This document shows, piece after piece, positions 44,365 to 54,426 of a DNA stretch of 64,000 bases. The notes beneath the pieces are model-generated. The model had not been told where the DNA came from, ran no database searches, and saw only the letters and a program-made list of their open reading frames with translations. The position numbers and the translations under genes are program-made. The DNA comes from Streptomyces sp. Y2F8-2 (GTDB taxonomy: Bacteria > Actinomycetota > Actinomycetes > Streptomycetales > Streptomycetaceae), in contig NZ_BNGS01000005.1 in assembly GCF_014905555.1 (NCBI RefSeq), forward strand, positions 558,001 through 622,000, read 5' to 3'. The number at the start of each line of letters is the position of its first letter. Position 1 is the first letter of the stretch.

Positions 44365-47300
44365 TCACCCGCGGAGCGCCACGCACTGGCGGAGCAGCGG
44401 TTCCAGGTGCAGCTGGGTGCCTTCACGGTCGAACACCTGGAGGGCGTCGAGGCAGGTGACGATCCAGCGGGCCTCGTCCTCGTCCTCGATCCGGACCGCC
44501 ACGGCGGTCACCGCACTCTCCAGATCGAACGAGCCGTCCTCGAACTCGTCGTCAAGGGCCCGGTACCCGGTCGCGACCAGCGGGTCCGCATACACACCGG
44601 TCGCCTCGGCGAAGGCGCGTGCCTCAGCCCGGTCCGTGCGCAGGCCGGCCAGGCGGCGCAACACCTCATCGGGATCGCCCAGTTCGGTGTGCAGGCGGTG
44701 CGCTCGGCCGACCATGAGCGGCCAGCCGCTGGTCAGCTCATGGAGGCGGTCCAGCCGGTCCTCCGTGTGGAACATCTCGACGCGCTGGGCCCAGCCGCGC
44801 AGGCTGCGGCGATCATGGCGGCGCAGCACGACAGGGGCGGCCGAGGTGGGTTCCGTGCCCGTCAGCAGGGTGCGCCACAGGGCCAGCTGGGTGGGGTCGG
44901 TGACCAGGACGGCCGCGCGGGTAACCCCCGGGGTGGTGGGCAGCAGCGTCTCGGCCAAGTCGACGGCTTCCCGGCAGGTCTCGGGCCGCACCGGGTAGCG
45001 GGCGAAGTCGCTGATGACGACGCGCCGTTCACGGGGACGTCCGCCCATGAGTTCCTGCTTGTAGACGCTGGGCTTGCCGACGGGCGGCAGCTTCCAGTCA
45101 GCGATGCGTCCGGCGACCGTACGCAGGGTGTCACCGACATCGGTGACACCGGTGGCGGAGGTGCCGAGGACGACTCTCGTCTGGTTGCATCGCTCGCCGA
45201 GAAGATCGTCCAGCTGGGTGATGGTGAGTGGAGCCGGCCGACCGTCGGGCAGCTCGGGACGGCCCTCCTGCACGATGCTCTCCTGGAGTTCGCAGTCCTG
45301 TTCGGCCCTGAGCAGGCGGGCGTCCACCTCGTGGGAGGTGCCGATCATGCGCAGGGCGTTCGGGCCGCGCAGATGCCAGCCCTGGCCGTCGTGATTGGGA
45401 GCGAGGATCCCGAGGCCCACCATCTCGGAGAGATAGGCGCGGAAGCCCTCGGTGTCGAGCTGTTCGAAGCCCTTGCGCCAGAACGTCTCGCACTCCTCGC
45501 GCAGTTCGGCGTCGCTCAGCCGTACCTCCAGGCCGTGGTGGCGGGCGTGGTACGCCAGCACGTTGGCAATCACGTCGTAGCGGTGGTCGAGGCTCAACGT
45601 GTCCTTGAAAGCGGCCGAGATACTGTCCCTGAGCCCGGCGTCCGACTCCACGATCTCGATGTCGGCGAGCTCCACCGGGTACGAGGGTCCCTCGGCTCCG
45701 CGTCGCACTCGCTTGCGGTGCATCAGTTCGACCAGCCGGTGACCGAACATCTGGAGCAGGAACGGCTGGTAGGAACAGTAGCCGAGCACCCGGTTCACGA
45801 GGTCCATGTCTTGGAACTCGAAGCCGAGTGCCCGCATCGGCTCGACCAGTAGTTCAGCGGCGAACTGGGGAGCGAGCGGGCCGATCACCTTTGGGGTCTG
45901 CGCGAGGTGGCCGAACGGCCCGTTGCTCGCGAGCTTGGAGAACCGCTGCACGGAGTGCAGCCCGGCGAAGACGACCTTGGCGCGGTCCTGCGTGTCGTCT
46001 CCGAGGCCCTTTAGCTTCTTCGTCTGGTTGAAGCGGGGCGCGTCCGCCTCGAAGAACTGGTCGCACTCGTCGAGCAGGATCAGCAGTCGGCGGCGCGAGT
46101 CTCCGTCGAGCCAGGCCCTGATGTTGGCGCGCACCCGTTCGGAGGTGTCCTTCTGCGACCTGCGGCCCTGAGGCCGGCCCAGTACCTGCGCCTCGGCCAG
46201 TTTCCTGTCCAGGACGCTCCAGAGCGCTTCCGGTCCCAGCGAACTGCCCTTGCCGATGTTCTCCTGGTCGAGGTTCACATACACCGCGTGGTGGTAGCCG
46301 GAGCGTTGCTCCCTGAACCGTTCCCCAGCGTCGGCGAGCAGTGCTGACTTGCCCAGGCCGCGGCCGCCGAAGATGACCTGTGTGCCGTGCCGGTCGATGA
46401 TGCTCTTGCGTTCGGCGTCACGGCCGTAGAACATCTCCCCGCCGATCCGGCCGCGCTTCTCCCTGATGTACGGGTTGACGCCGGAGAACGGCAGCAGGGT
46501 CTGCGTGGCCGTGCTGACCTGCCGGTTGCCGCGGGCCGCGAGATAGGCGAGGGCGGCATCGTCCACGACCAGCAGCGGCTGCAAGCCACTGGAGCCTACG
46601 GCGAGTTCGACACGTGACTCGCGGCTGAGGGTGCCGAAGTAGGCAACGAGAAGACTCGCCCCGCTGGTGTCGGGCTCCGCTAGGCTCATGACGACCTTGG
46701 CGGGCGGACGGCCCCAGACCATCAGCACCCGCAGGGTGCCGCCCTGCTCTTTGATCTGCGAGCCGAAAGCGGGTGCCTTGGCCCTGCCGTTGATCTCCAC
46801 CTCAGTCAGCTCGAACAAGCGGTGCTCGCGTCGGCGATGCGACCGCTCGTCCAGGGGCCTTGCACTCTTGGCGTCGTAGCCGAGCAGCTTGAGGGCCGGA
46901 AGCAGCTGCCGTTTTGCGGACACGAGGAGCCGGTCCTTCGGCTCAGTCGCGGCCAGCTCCCGCCACTCGTCGAGGGCGTCGGCCGCCAGTGCAGCCTCGT
47001 CGGTGGAGAGGGCGCCGTAGTCCAAAACCGGGAGCATCGAGTGCTTGCCGCCGGACCGGACGAGGTCGACGAGGCCGCGGTCGATGCCCCCCGGCAGGCC
47101 GTCGGGCACGGCCGGGAAGAACTCGGTCAGGTGGGACTCGCCGGTCTCGATCTCCGGAACGGGTTCGCCGATCTCCAGGAAGTAGACGAGGTCGGCGGCG
47201 GTGGCCAGGCCACCGGTGTCCAGGTGCCGCAGGACCTGGGCGCGCTCGTCCGCGGTGAGGTCCAAGGCGTCAAGCCGGGCCCGGATCCGGTCGGCCGCCT

Positions 47301-50300
47301 GTTCCCGGAAGGCGGGCAGGTCGCTGCGTACGGTGTCGAGCGCCCGCCGTACGTCCATCAGGTCGTGGGTGTCGGTGCCATCGAGCCAGCCGCGGGCGTC
47401 GGCCAGCAGCTCTTGAAGGCGCAGGTCCTGGTCGTCGGTCACGGCGCCATCGGCCTGCGCGCGGTGCAACTCGGCGACAAGTCCGTCGTGTTCCTGGCGC
47501 AGCTCCGTGCGCCTAGCGGCCTCCAAATCCTCGATCTCGGCGAGTGCAGGCTGGGTGAACATCCCGGGCTGCGCGGCGGGCAGCATCCCTCGTTCGGCCA
47601 GCTCAACGATGGTACGGGCGGCGGCGAAGGCGTCGTGGGCGAGCCGCTCGGCGAAGGCGTCCTGCCAGCTCCGGTCGACCGCTGTGAGGAGCCGGTCGAA
47701 CGACGGCTGCTCGTCACGGGTGTCGCACACCTTCAGCAATTCCACGTCCAGCAGGAATTCGGGGGCAATGGAACCGCCGGGGCGCGTGGTCACCGCGGTG
47801 TCACCAGCCAGAAGAGCGAACAGCTCCTCCATCGAGGCCCGTGCCGCCCATGCCGTCGCCGCGGCGAGGGCGCCCGAGCGCCGTGCCAGCTGCTCCAGTT
47901 CGCCCAGTACTGCCTCCCTGCCGTCCAGCAGGGACTGGCGCAGAGCCGAGATCTCCTTGACCGCCCGGTTGCCGTCGAACCGGTCGCCGCGACGGATGCC
48001 GTCGACCGCCAGGGACCATTCTTTCACCAGGCCGACGGCTCGCTCCACGAGATGCACCAGGTCCTGCCGCCCGGAGCCCTGGAGCGGTTTGCCGCTGGAC
48101 GAGCGGTGCTTGCGGTCCATGCGGTCGATCTCGTTGTTGATCTCGTTCAGTTTCGACAGGCGTTCGGCCTGCTCCCGCGCCTGCGCTACCGCGTCGCGGT
48201 TATCGCGAACCACGGTCGTGAGCAGCGTTCCGAGCATCCCGTCTTCGGGGGCCAGCCATCGCTTGGCAATCTCCGTCGCCCGCGCGAATCGCAGCCTCGG
48301 CGGCGCGAGCAGGGCACGGCATTGCTCGCGCAGCTCCCTCAGCCGGGCCTCCGTCTCGGAGACGTCGGCGATGACGACGAGCGGGGAGGCGATCATCAAT
48401 GCACCGCTGAGGGCACGGTCGGCCACGGCGGTCGCCGCCTCCCCGAGCCGGTACGGCAGCCGCGGCGCCAGAGCCTTGAGCTGAGCGCCCGCCAGGTGAT
48501 CGCCGGTGATCAGCGCCGTCCGCAGCAGGGCGGGCAGCAGGAGGAGTTCGCTGCCCTCCGCGTCACGGCCCGCGTATCCGCCGTACTGCCGGAGCAGGTC
48601 CGTGGTCAGCCGGACGCCCTGGCTGTCACCGGCGGTGAGTTGCGCGGCGGCACCGGCCAGGCGGAGCACCGCCACCTGCGGCTCGGGCCAGCCGGCGGCC
48701 TTCGCCACATGGTGGGCGAGTCCGAAGCGCCGTTCCACGACGAGCTGCGCCAGGGCCCGCTCGGCGGCGGCCTCGTCTGTGTCCTCGCTCTCGTACGCGG
48801 ACGTGGCCGAGCCGAGGTCCGCGGGCGTTTCCGGTGCTGGTGCATCCTCGCCGCGCGGTGCGACGGAAGTGAGCGTGAGTGCGGGCGCCGAGTTCGACGC
48901 GGCCGGGGAGCCGGCGTCCGCGTCCGCGGGTCGTGCCGGGTCGCTATCGGCGGGTGTCGCGGCCTGTGCGTCGTCGGCGCGGACCGGTTCTGAGGCCGTC
49001 GTCCGGGCAGGTGCGGTGGCGTCCGGTTCAGCGAAGGAGTGGAGCGCGGACCCTTCTGCGTGGTGATCTACGGTCTCCCCCGCCGGGCTGCCATCTATCG
49101 GCTCGGCCGACTGTGCGGCACCGTCTTCCACGGTCGTTGTGCAGCCAGCGGGCAAGGTGATGCCCGCCGTGTCGTCGTCGGTGCCGTCCGCCTCGGCCTC
49201 GACGTGTCCGCGGTCGGCGCCCTGCGGCTGGGCCAACGTCAGCTCGGGGGCCATGACCACGGCCATGGCACAGGCGGGCAGCACCCGCACGACCTGCTCC
49301 TGCAGAGCCAGGATCTCCGTCGCGGCGTCCGTCTGCCGCCCGAGGCGGATGAGCCGCGCCAAGGCGCCGAGCGCAGCGCTCTCCTGCCGTTGCGTCTGCT
49401 CCCACGCCGGTGCGTCCAGCAAGCGGCGGGCCGCGCCGCGCACGGCTTCAGCAGCAGGGGCGGCGGGGCTGTCCGGACGGCATGCGACGTCCAGCAGTTC
49501 TCGCAGCGTCTCGCGTGCCTCGAGATCACGTTCGAGTGCCGCGCGGTGCACCTGTGCGGCGTGCGTCATGTCCTCAAGGCGGCGGCGCACTCCCTCGATC
49601 CCTGCAGCACGGAACACCGCTTGGGCGCTCTCGAAGACAGAGCCCAGTGCGGTCAGCGCAACCAGGTCCTCATCCTGCGGAGGGCGGCCGTCCGCGACCG
49701 CACCGCTCACGCCCTCCGCGGCTCGCCGGGCCACCGCAAGGGCCGACTCCAGCTGTTGGCAGGCGGCCTCCGGATCCGTCAGCTTCTCGGTCCGAGCGTC
49801 TTCGGGCGCCGGCGCGGGCATGTCGTTCGAGGCAGCAAGGCCCGCTGCGGCGTTCTCAGGTGCGGGGGCGTTCGTGGTCTGCCCATCGGCGACGGCAGCG
49901 CGCTCATACTTCCCGTCGGCCACGGCTGGCCGCTCGTGGTCTTCCGATACCCCGGGCGCGAAGCCCGGGTTCGCCCCCACAACGGACCGCGCCGCGTCAC
50001 CGACAGCGGCGAGCCATGCCGTCTCCTTCTCGTCAGCCGCCGCGAACCAGTCCTGGTCGGCCGCCCAAGCGAGGACATAGGCGTCGGCGACGGAGGCGTT
50101 GCACCACGCGAACACCGCGGCCCGAACCAGCGTCGCACCCCACCGGGAAACCGGGTCGGGCACCGTCTCGCCGTCTTGCGCGAAGACGAACCTGCCCACC
50201 TGGTTCATCACGGTGACGGTGAGGTCCCTGACGCCGCAGGTGCAGGTGTGCTGCCGTGACTCCCGGCGCAGCCTGGCGAGGACGTCCTGGCACAGGGCAC

Positions 50301-50538
50301 TGCCCGCCCGTCGAGGGGCTGCCATGCGGATTCCGAGGCTGCCGAGCAACTCCTGCCGGTCCTTGGGCTTCAGTGAGTTGAAGGCGAGTTCCACCATGCC
50401 GACCGTGAGGTCACTCAGGGCTGCGGCAGCCGGGTGTTCCAGGGCGTTGAGCGCGGCGGCCAGGGCTTCAAGGCCCTCGACCGAGACGCTCGGCGGGGAC
50501 AAGGGCGGCCCCGTCACGACGCGGTAGCGGTCCTGCAT
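44365..50538 (-). CDS. Very large AAA/STAND-like ATPase
   Basis: 2057 residues from an ATG at 50538; a GTG at 50544 is also possible. The N-terminal 100 residues hold a CTCGV pair, then about 1200 residues of mostly helical, partly Ala/Asp-rich sequence, including a coiled-coil-like stretch around residue 780 (EQAERLSKLNEINNEIDRMD). The ATPase lies at about 1360-1650: entry MFYGRDAERKSIID, Walker A FGGRGLGKSALL (near 1390), Walker B RLLILLDECDQF (near 1485), then helical sensor and winged-helix-like sequence. The C-terminal 350 residues are unassigned. Such single large ATPases act in several defence systems (BrxC/PglY-like roles by analogy). It is convergent with the helicase-methylase operon. 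Confidence 0.75.
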   Translation of the reverse strand: MQDRYRVVTGPPLSPPSVSVEGLEALAAALNALEHPAAAALSDLTVGMVELAFNSLKPKDRQELLGSLGIRMAAPRRAGSALCQDVLARLRRESRQHTCTCGVRDLTVTVMNQVGRFVFAQDGETVPDPVSRWGATLVRAAVFAWCNASVADAYVLAWAADQDWFAAADEKETAWLAAVGDAARSVVGANPGFAPGVSEDHERPAVADGKYERAAVADGQTTNAPAPENAAAGLAASNDMPAPAPEDARTEKLTDPEAACQQLESALAVARRAAEGVSGAVADGRPPQDEDLVALTALGSVFESAQAVFRAAGIEGVRRRLEDMTHAAQVHRAALERDLEARETLRELLDVACRPDSPAAPAAEAVRGAARRLLDAPAWEQTQRQESAALGALARLIRLGRQTDAATEILALQEQVVRVLPACAMAVVMAPELTLAQPQGADRGHVEAEADGTDDDTAGITLPAGCTTTVEDGAAQSAEPIDGSPAGETVDHHAEGSALHSFAEPDATAPARTTASEPVRADDAQAATPADSDPARPADADAGSPAASNSAPALTLTSVAPRGEDAPAPETPADLGSATSAYESEDTDEAAAERALAQLVVERRFGLAHHVAKAAGWPEPQVAVLRLAGAAAQLTAGDSQGVRLTTDLLRQYGGYAGRDAEGSELLLLPALLRTALITGDHLAGAQLKALAPRLPYRLGEAATAVADRALSGALMIASPLVVIADVSETEARLRELREQCRALLAPPRLRFARATEIAKRWLAPEDGMLGTLLTTVVRDNRDAVAQAREQAERLSKLNEINNEIDRMDRKHRSSSGKPLQGSGRQDLVHLVERAVGLVKEWSLAVDGIRRGDRFDGNRAVKEISALRQSLLDGREAVLGELEQLARRSGALAAATAWAARASMEELFALLAGDTAVTTRPGGSIAPEFLLDVELLKVCDTRDEQPSFDRLLTAVDRSWQDAFAERLAHDAFAAARTIVELAERGMLPAAQPGMFTQPALAEIEDLEAARRTELRQEHDGLVAELHRAQADGAVTDDQDLRLQELLADARGWLDGTDTHDLMDVRRALDTVRSDLPAFREQAADRIRARLDALDLTADERAQVLRHLDTGGLATAADLVYFLEIGEPVPEIETGESHLTEFFPAVPDGLPGGIDRGLVDLVRSGGKHSMLPVLDYGALSTDEAALAADALDEWRELAATEPKDRLLVSAKRQLLPALKLLGYDAKSARPLDERSHRRREHRLFELTEVEINGRAKAPAFGSQIKEQGGTLRVLMVWGRPPAKVVMSLAEPDTSGASLLVAYFGTLSRESRVELAVGSSGLQPLLVVDDAALAYLAARGNRQVSTATQTLLPFSGVNPYIREKRGRIGGEMFYGRDAERKSIIDRHGTQVIFGGRGLGKSALLADAGERFREQRSGYHHAVYVNLDQENIGKGSSLGPEALWSVLDRKLAEAQVLGRPQGRRSQKDTSERVRANIRAWLDGDSRRRLLILLDECDQFFEADAPRFNQTKKLKGLGDDTQDRAKVVFAGLHSVQRFSKLASNGPFGHLAQTPKVIGPLAPQFAAELLVEPMRALGFEFQDMDLVNRVLGYCSYQPFLLQMFGHRLVELMHRKRVRRGAEGPSYPVELADIEIVESDAGLRDSISAAFKDTLSLDHRYDVIANVLAYHARHHGLEVRLSDAELREECETFWRKGFEQLDTEGFRAYLSEMVGLGILAPNHDGQGWHLRGPNALRMIGTSHEVDARLLRAEQDCELQESIVQEGRPELPDGRPAPLTITQLDDLLGERCNQTRVVLGTSATGVTDVGDTLRTVAGRIADWKLPPVGKPSVYKQELMGGRPRERRVVISDFARYPVRPETCREAVDLAETLLPTTPGVTRAAVLVTDPTQLALWRTLLTGTEPTSAAPVVLRRHDRRSLRGWAQRVEMFHTEDRLDRLHELTSGWPLMVGRAHRLHTELGDPDEVLRRLAGLRTDRAEARAFAEATGVYADPLVATGYRALDDEFEDGSFDLESAVTAVAVRIEDEDEARWIVTCLDALQVFDREGTQLHLEPLLRQCVALRG

Positions 50539-50667
50539 GTACACCTACTCCATTCGTGTGGCTGGTTTGCGAGATCGGCTCACTCAACGCCGAGGAGACT
50601 TGAAGAGGGACGAGAAGAGACGAACGAGACAAGGGCCGATGAGCTGGAGGGCGAGCGGGATTGCGGA

Positions 50668-53019
50668 TCAGCGGCCGCGCGTGTGCTCGGTGACGAACGT
50701 GTACCCTTCGGGCAGTTCCCAGCCGTCCGCCTTGCCGAGCCTGCGGCAATGCTCTCGAAAGGCCGCTCGCTGAGCTTCGCTGGGCGAGCAACCCGGCCGC
50801 AGACGGCGCAGATGGCCGGGGACGAACTGGACGCCGCGCAGCCCACCGCCGCCCGGTTCTGTGCCGCCCCATGGGCGTATCACCCGCCGTTGAGCAGGAC
50901 AGTAGCCGATGAGGGGGATGGTCGGCTCCCCGGCGCGTGCCGGGAAGTGCGGCTGGCCCCAGGGGTCGCGGCTACCGAAGGCCGGCTCCAGCAGCCGTTC
51001 GGCGAGCAGTTCCACGACGGCCGATTCCAGGGCTGCTGCCTGCGACCGTGCCGGCCTGCGTCCGTAGACCGCGCTCGGCAGGACCGAACGGTCCAGGAGA
51101 GCGTGGCCGTCCAGGGTGAGCAACCCGCAACGGCGCACCGTGCGCATCACCAGTTGCCGCGGGCCGAGCCCGACTGCCGTGTCACCGTGGCGGTCACTGC
51201 CCGGAGCGTCCTCCCTCGTGAGAACACGGGGATCGAAGCAGTGCCCGATCACACGATCGCCGACCTGCACCGGTTCTTCGAGCCGAATCGTGGCCGCGCG
51301 AACCACCAGGCCGCCGCGGAGCCACCGCAGCTCAAGCATCAGTCCCGGGAAGAAGTCGCAGGGCCAGGCGACTCCGGTCAGCCGACCGGTGCCGTCACCG
51401 AGTTCGGCGGCGACGTCGTGAACCATCGCGCGCCCATCCAACGCCGGGCCCGAGTGGTCAAGTTCCAGGCGTGCCGTGCAGCGTCGGCCGTACAGCCGGC
51501 GAAGTTCCCGCGCGACCTCCGAGTGCAGAGGAAGCCAGCCATTGATGAGATGGGCCAGCCGCAGGGGCAACCGCCAAACGATCTCCTGCGCGTCGGTCCG
51601 CAGGAGCTCGCTGGGGCCGAGGGCGGTATCGTCGGCGAGGGGCAGGTCGACCGGATCCACATCCGCTTCCGGCTGCCGCTGCGGTTCTGCGTCCGGCTCC
51701 GGTTCTGGCTCCGGTGGCGCACAAGTCGTGGACTTCCACCCGCGTCCGGCCGGGACCAAGGGCTCTCTGAGGGTTTCCGCATCACCGGGATGATGGGACC
51801 GCCATACGCCTCCGCCCTCGAAGGCGTCATCGAGCGTGATCCGGGAACCGTTCTCGAACAGGCCATGATCGCTGTCACGTTGGACGACGTCGGCGAGCGC
51901 CACATTCGCGCGGCACACCGCTGCGGCGTACCCCACTCCCCTTAGCAGTTCGGTTGCCCCGGGGAACCCGCGAAGCCGCGGTCCGACCGCTGTGTACACA
52001 GAGACCGGAGTGGTGAGGCCATAGCGCCGCCTCGCCGGGGTGGCCGCGTGTTCCACCGCTGCCGCGAGGGACCTCAAGTCATCGCCGCCCAGCGGTCCAG
52101 TGTCGCGCCAGCAGTCCGCGAGCGAGGTCCGGGCCATGGCGTAGTGACGCCATGTGCGCAGCGCGTCGCTGGAGTTGAGGACCCCCCGCACCGTGTCGAG
52201 GAGACCGAGTAGACCCGTCCGCAGATCGTCGTCGCGTGTGCCGCCCACCAGTTCGGCGAGGGAAACGGGAACAAAGGGACTGAGCAACTGCTCCCGGGCC
52301 GTTGTCATGAGGTAATCCGCATAGGCCGTCAGGTCGTCGCTCCGGGCCGCATCCCGAGACGGATAGGAGACGTCGACGACGACATGGCCGTCGCTGTTGA
52401 TCCAGCGCTGGCGTGTGCGTAAGCGGTGGAGCTGGGCCGGTGACAGGCTCAGGCCCGGTCCGAAGGCGTGGAAATCCGGGACCAGGAGCTCCCTTCGCCG
52501 GGGAGCGGCACTGCTCCCCGGCCTGCCCGGCCCCTCGGCGCCGGCAGGAGCCCCCGACACCCAGGCCGGTACGTCACCGAGGACGCCCACCTCCGGGTGT
52601 GCGCCCTCCCGGTAGACGATCTCAGCGTAGAGCGGGTCCGACCCGGTGGCGACGCACACCATGGCACCGACCGGGAGCACAGGAGCGCACTCACCGAAGG
52701 TGATCATGGGGAAGTCGTCGAGACGCAGCGGGCTGCCGCCATAGCCGTCGCCGCCGAGTTCGTAACCGAAATACACGGCGTTGAATGCGACGGTGGTGTG
52801 CACCGGCGCCCGGCGGACCGAGACAACCGCTTCGAGATAGCGCAGTAGCCGATCCCGTTCCGGTTCGGGTACGGCGTCGTAGCCCCTTGTCATGACAGAG
52901 GTCAGCAGGGCCCGGTCGCCATACGGGTCAGGCACCTCCGAACCGTCGCGACGCATCAATGACGCCTGCGGCTCCCGACGCTCGCCGACCGCTGCCGATA
53001 CATAAGGGTCCCCACCCAT
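50668..53019 (-). CDS. Uncharacterised 783-aa protein
   Basis: The frame runs from an ATG at 53019 to 50668 on the same strand as the giant ATPase, 130 bases upstream of it. No catalytic motif was recognised. The first 450 residues look globular. A Pro/Glu/Asp-rich linker at about 430-465 (PEPEPEPDAEPQRQPEADVD) leads to a second half with beta-rich character (TARLELDHSGPALDGRAMVHD, GLMLELRWLRGGLVVRAATI). The GTTGAC-N3-GTCAAC operator lies about 180 bases upstream, so it probably heads the minus-strand arm of the system. A structural, adaptor or recognition role is a guess. Confidence 0.6.
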   Translation of the reverse strand: MGGDPYVSAAVGERREPQASLMRRDGSEVPDPYGDRALLTSVMTRGYDAVPEPERDRLLRYLEAVVSVRRAPVHTTVAFNAVYFGYELGGDGYGGSPLRLDDFPMITFGECAPVLPVGAMVCVATGSDPLYAEIVYREGAHPEVGVLGDVPAWVSGAPAGAEGPGRPGSSAAPRRRELLVPDFHAFGPGLSLSPAQLHRLRTRQRWINSDGHVVVDVSYPSRDAARSDDLTAYADYLMTTAREQLLSPFVPVSLAELVGGTRDDDLRTGLLGLLDTVRGVLNSSDALRTWRHYAMARTSLADCWRDTGPLGGDDLRSLAAAVEHAATPARRRYGLTTPVSVYTAVGPRLRGFPGATELLRGVGYAAAVCRANVALADVVQRDSDHGLFENGSRITLDDAFEGGGVWRSHHPGDAETLREPLVPAGRGWKSTTCAPPEPEPEPDAEPQRQPEADVDPVDLPLADDTALGPSELLRTDAQEIVWRLPLRLAHLINGWLPLHSEVARELRRLYGRRCTARLELDHSGPALDGRAMVHDVAAELGDGTGRLTGVAWPCDFFPGLMLELRWLRGGLVVRAATIRLEEPVQVGDRVIGHCFDPRVLTREDAPGSDRHGDTAVGLGPRQLVMRTVRRCGLLTLDGHALLDRSVLPSAVYGRRPARSQAAALESAVVELLAERLLEPAFGSRDPWGQPHFPARAGEPTIPLIGYCPAQRRVIRPWGGTEPGGGGLRGVQFVPGHLRRLRPGCSPSEAQRAAFREHCRRLGKADGWELPEGYTFVTEHTRGR

Positions 53020-53437
53020 GACACCTCCGCCGCACTACAGGCCGCCCCAGCCCGACGTGCGGTAATTCCCGCAGACTATGCCTACGCGCGGCATTCCGGC
53101 AGTACTTCGTCACTTCACGATTGGTTGGCAGCGGCTGACGCTCAATGCATTCCACGTGCCGCATCACATCGCGCTCACACTGGAGAGTACGGCGGTCCTG
53201 TTGACACCGTCAACGAGTCAACACAGAAGATATCACCGACCGTGTGCCCAGCTCATTCGCACGCAGGTCGCTCCGAGCCCACCACTCGGACCAACAGCCC
53301 TCGGGAAGTCGGACTGTGTGCATCCGGCTCGGGGCGCCCTGGGCACAGGTGATCAGCAAGTGCGGCGAGGACAACAGGCCGTTGGGTCCGTCCGGCACGC
53401 ACGGGCACAGGCTGGGATCGGATGCTGGGCCCACTCA
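53020..53437. other. Promoter and spacer region at the right edge of the candidate system
   Basis: About 420 bases with no convincing gene. It contains the palindromic operator at 53200-53214 with an additional GTTGAC half-site beside it on the minus strand. It ends in a short, low-quality frame next to the DUF262 remnant. Confidence 0.5.
53200..53214. promoter_or_regulatory. GTTGAC-N3-GTCAAC operator upstream of the minus-strand operon
   Basis: GTTGACACCGTCAAC, a dyad matching that at 27659. Read on the minus strand it is GTTGACGGTGTCAAC with an extra GTTGAC eight bases before it. TTGACG can act as a -35, with TACTCT about 18 bases on. It lies about 180 bases before the ATG at 53019. Confidence 0.6.
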
Positions 53438-53499
53438 TCAGCCGGAATAGCGGCGCCCCTCGGCCGAAGACAGCGCGTCAGGGGAAAGAGAGCGCGGCC

Positions 53500-53945
53500 G
53501 GGGCGCCATGCATGAGTGCGACGAACTCGTCGGCCTGCGCTGCCCAGCCGATTCCGGCGACCGCAATCGGTACTTCTTCGGGTAGGCGAGCGGGTTGTTC
53601 GCCCACAAGCGCGGGAGCTTCGCGGTGAACGACCCGTACAGGCCGATGTTCAGGGCCGTCAGCCGCTGCTGGCCGTCCAGGATCGCCGTGACCGCCCGGC
53701 TGCCGAGGGGGCCCGTCGGCGCGCAGTGGGCGTTGTCGCGCTCGTGGTAGTCGCGCATGAAGTCGTAGAAGGTGAAGCGGCCGGCGTTGCCCTCCTGGAC
53801 CTGCCACATGAGGAAGGAGCCGATGGGATAGCCGCGCATCAGGCTGTCGAACAGTCGGTTGATCTTGTCGCGCGACCAGACGAACTCCTGCTGGATCGCC
53901 GGCAACACGTACTCACGGCGATGGATCCTCTCCACCGCGCTCGCG
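53500..53945 (-). pseudogene. DUF262 (GmrSD/ParB-like nuclease) N-terminal remnant
   Basis: The minus strand encodes a good DUF262 N-terminus: RREYVLPAIQQEFVWSRDKI, RLFDSLMRGYPIGSFLMWQV, FYDFMRDYHERD, then AVTAILDGQQRLTALNIGLYG with the DGQQR motif. Full family members are 500 to 700 residues; here homology stops after NNPLAYPKKY and the frame dissolves. GmrSD-type proteins are type IV restriction enzymes against modified DNA, so this is the debris of another defence gene, consistent with repeated turnover at this site. Confidence 0.75.
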
Positions 53946-54039
53946 ATCGGGCGTCTGGAATGACATGCGCCCCCCACAGGACTCAGACTTCGTCCACACC
54001 GTATCGCCCCCGGTCGGGGCCCCGCAGCGAACGGCGACG

Positions 54040-54200
54040 ATCAGAGCGACGCAGGCTCCCACCGGTACCCGTTCGCGGACTTCGCCGTACGGCCGCAACA
54101 GCGGCTCCGACGCCGTACGCACGAGGTCGGCATCACCCGGCAGCAGCGACAGCCACGCCCGCCGCATCTGGACGCTCGCCCCTCGACGCACCGGCGGCAT
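54040..54200 (-). pseudogene. C-terminal fragment of an EVE/PUA-like gene
   Basis: The minus strand reads MRRAWLSLLPGDADLVRTASEPLLRPYGEVRE, closely matching the end of the intact gene at 56013 (MRRAWLTLPPADADLVRAELEPLLRPYEEA). A frameshift then restores NGYRWEPASL and a stop. It is a decayed paralog. Confidence 0.7.
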
Positions 54201-54426
54201 GATCCTCCCGGCGTACGGGGATCGTGGGCCGTCGCATACGAAACTTTTGCGCTTTCGAGGGGATCGCTCGCACCGCCCGCCACCTGCGCGGAGTCCACTT
54301 TGTCCGTACGCGCGACCTGCCGGTCACGCCAAGTTCACCGCACTGCCCTTCCTCGACGTCTACGCGCGTGGTGTCATGCACGCGCCCACCCCCCACTCCG
54401 AACGTCAACTCGACTAGGAGTCAGGC

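Noticed and set aside
53210..53434. Small gene on the minus strand beside the operator
   Set aside because: No ribosome site, no family resemblance, and composition of a shadow frame.
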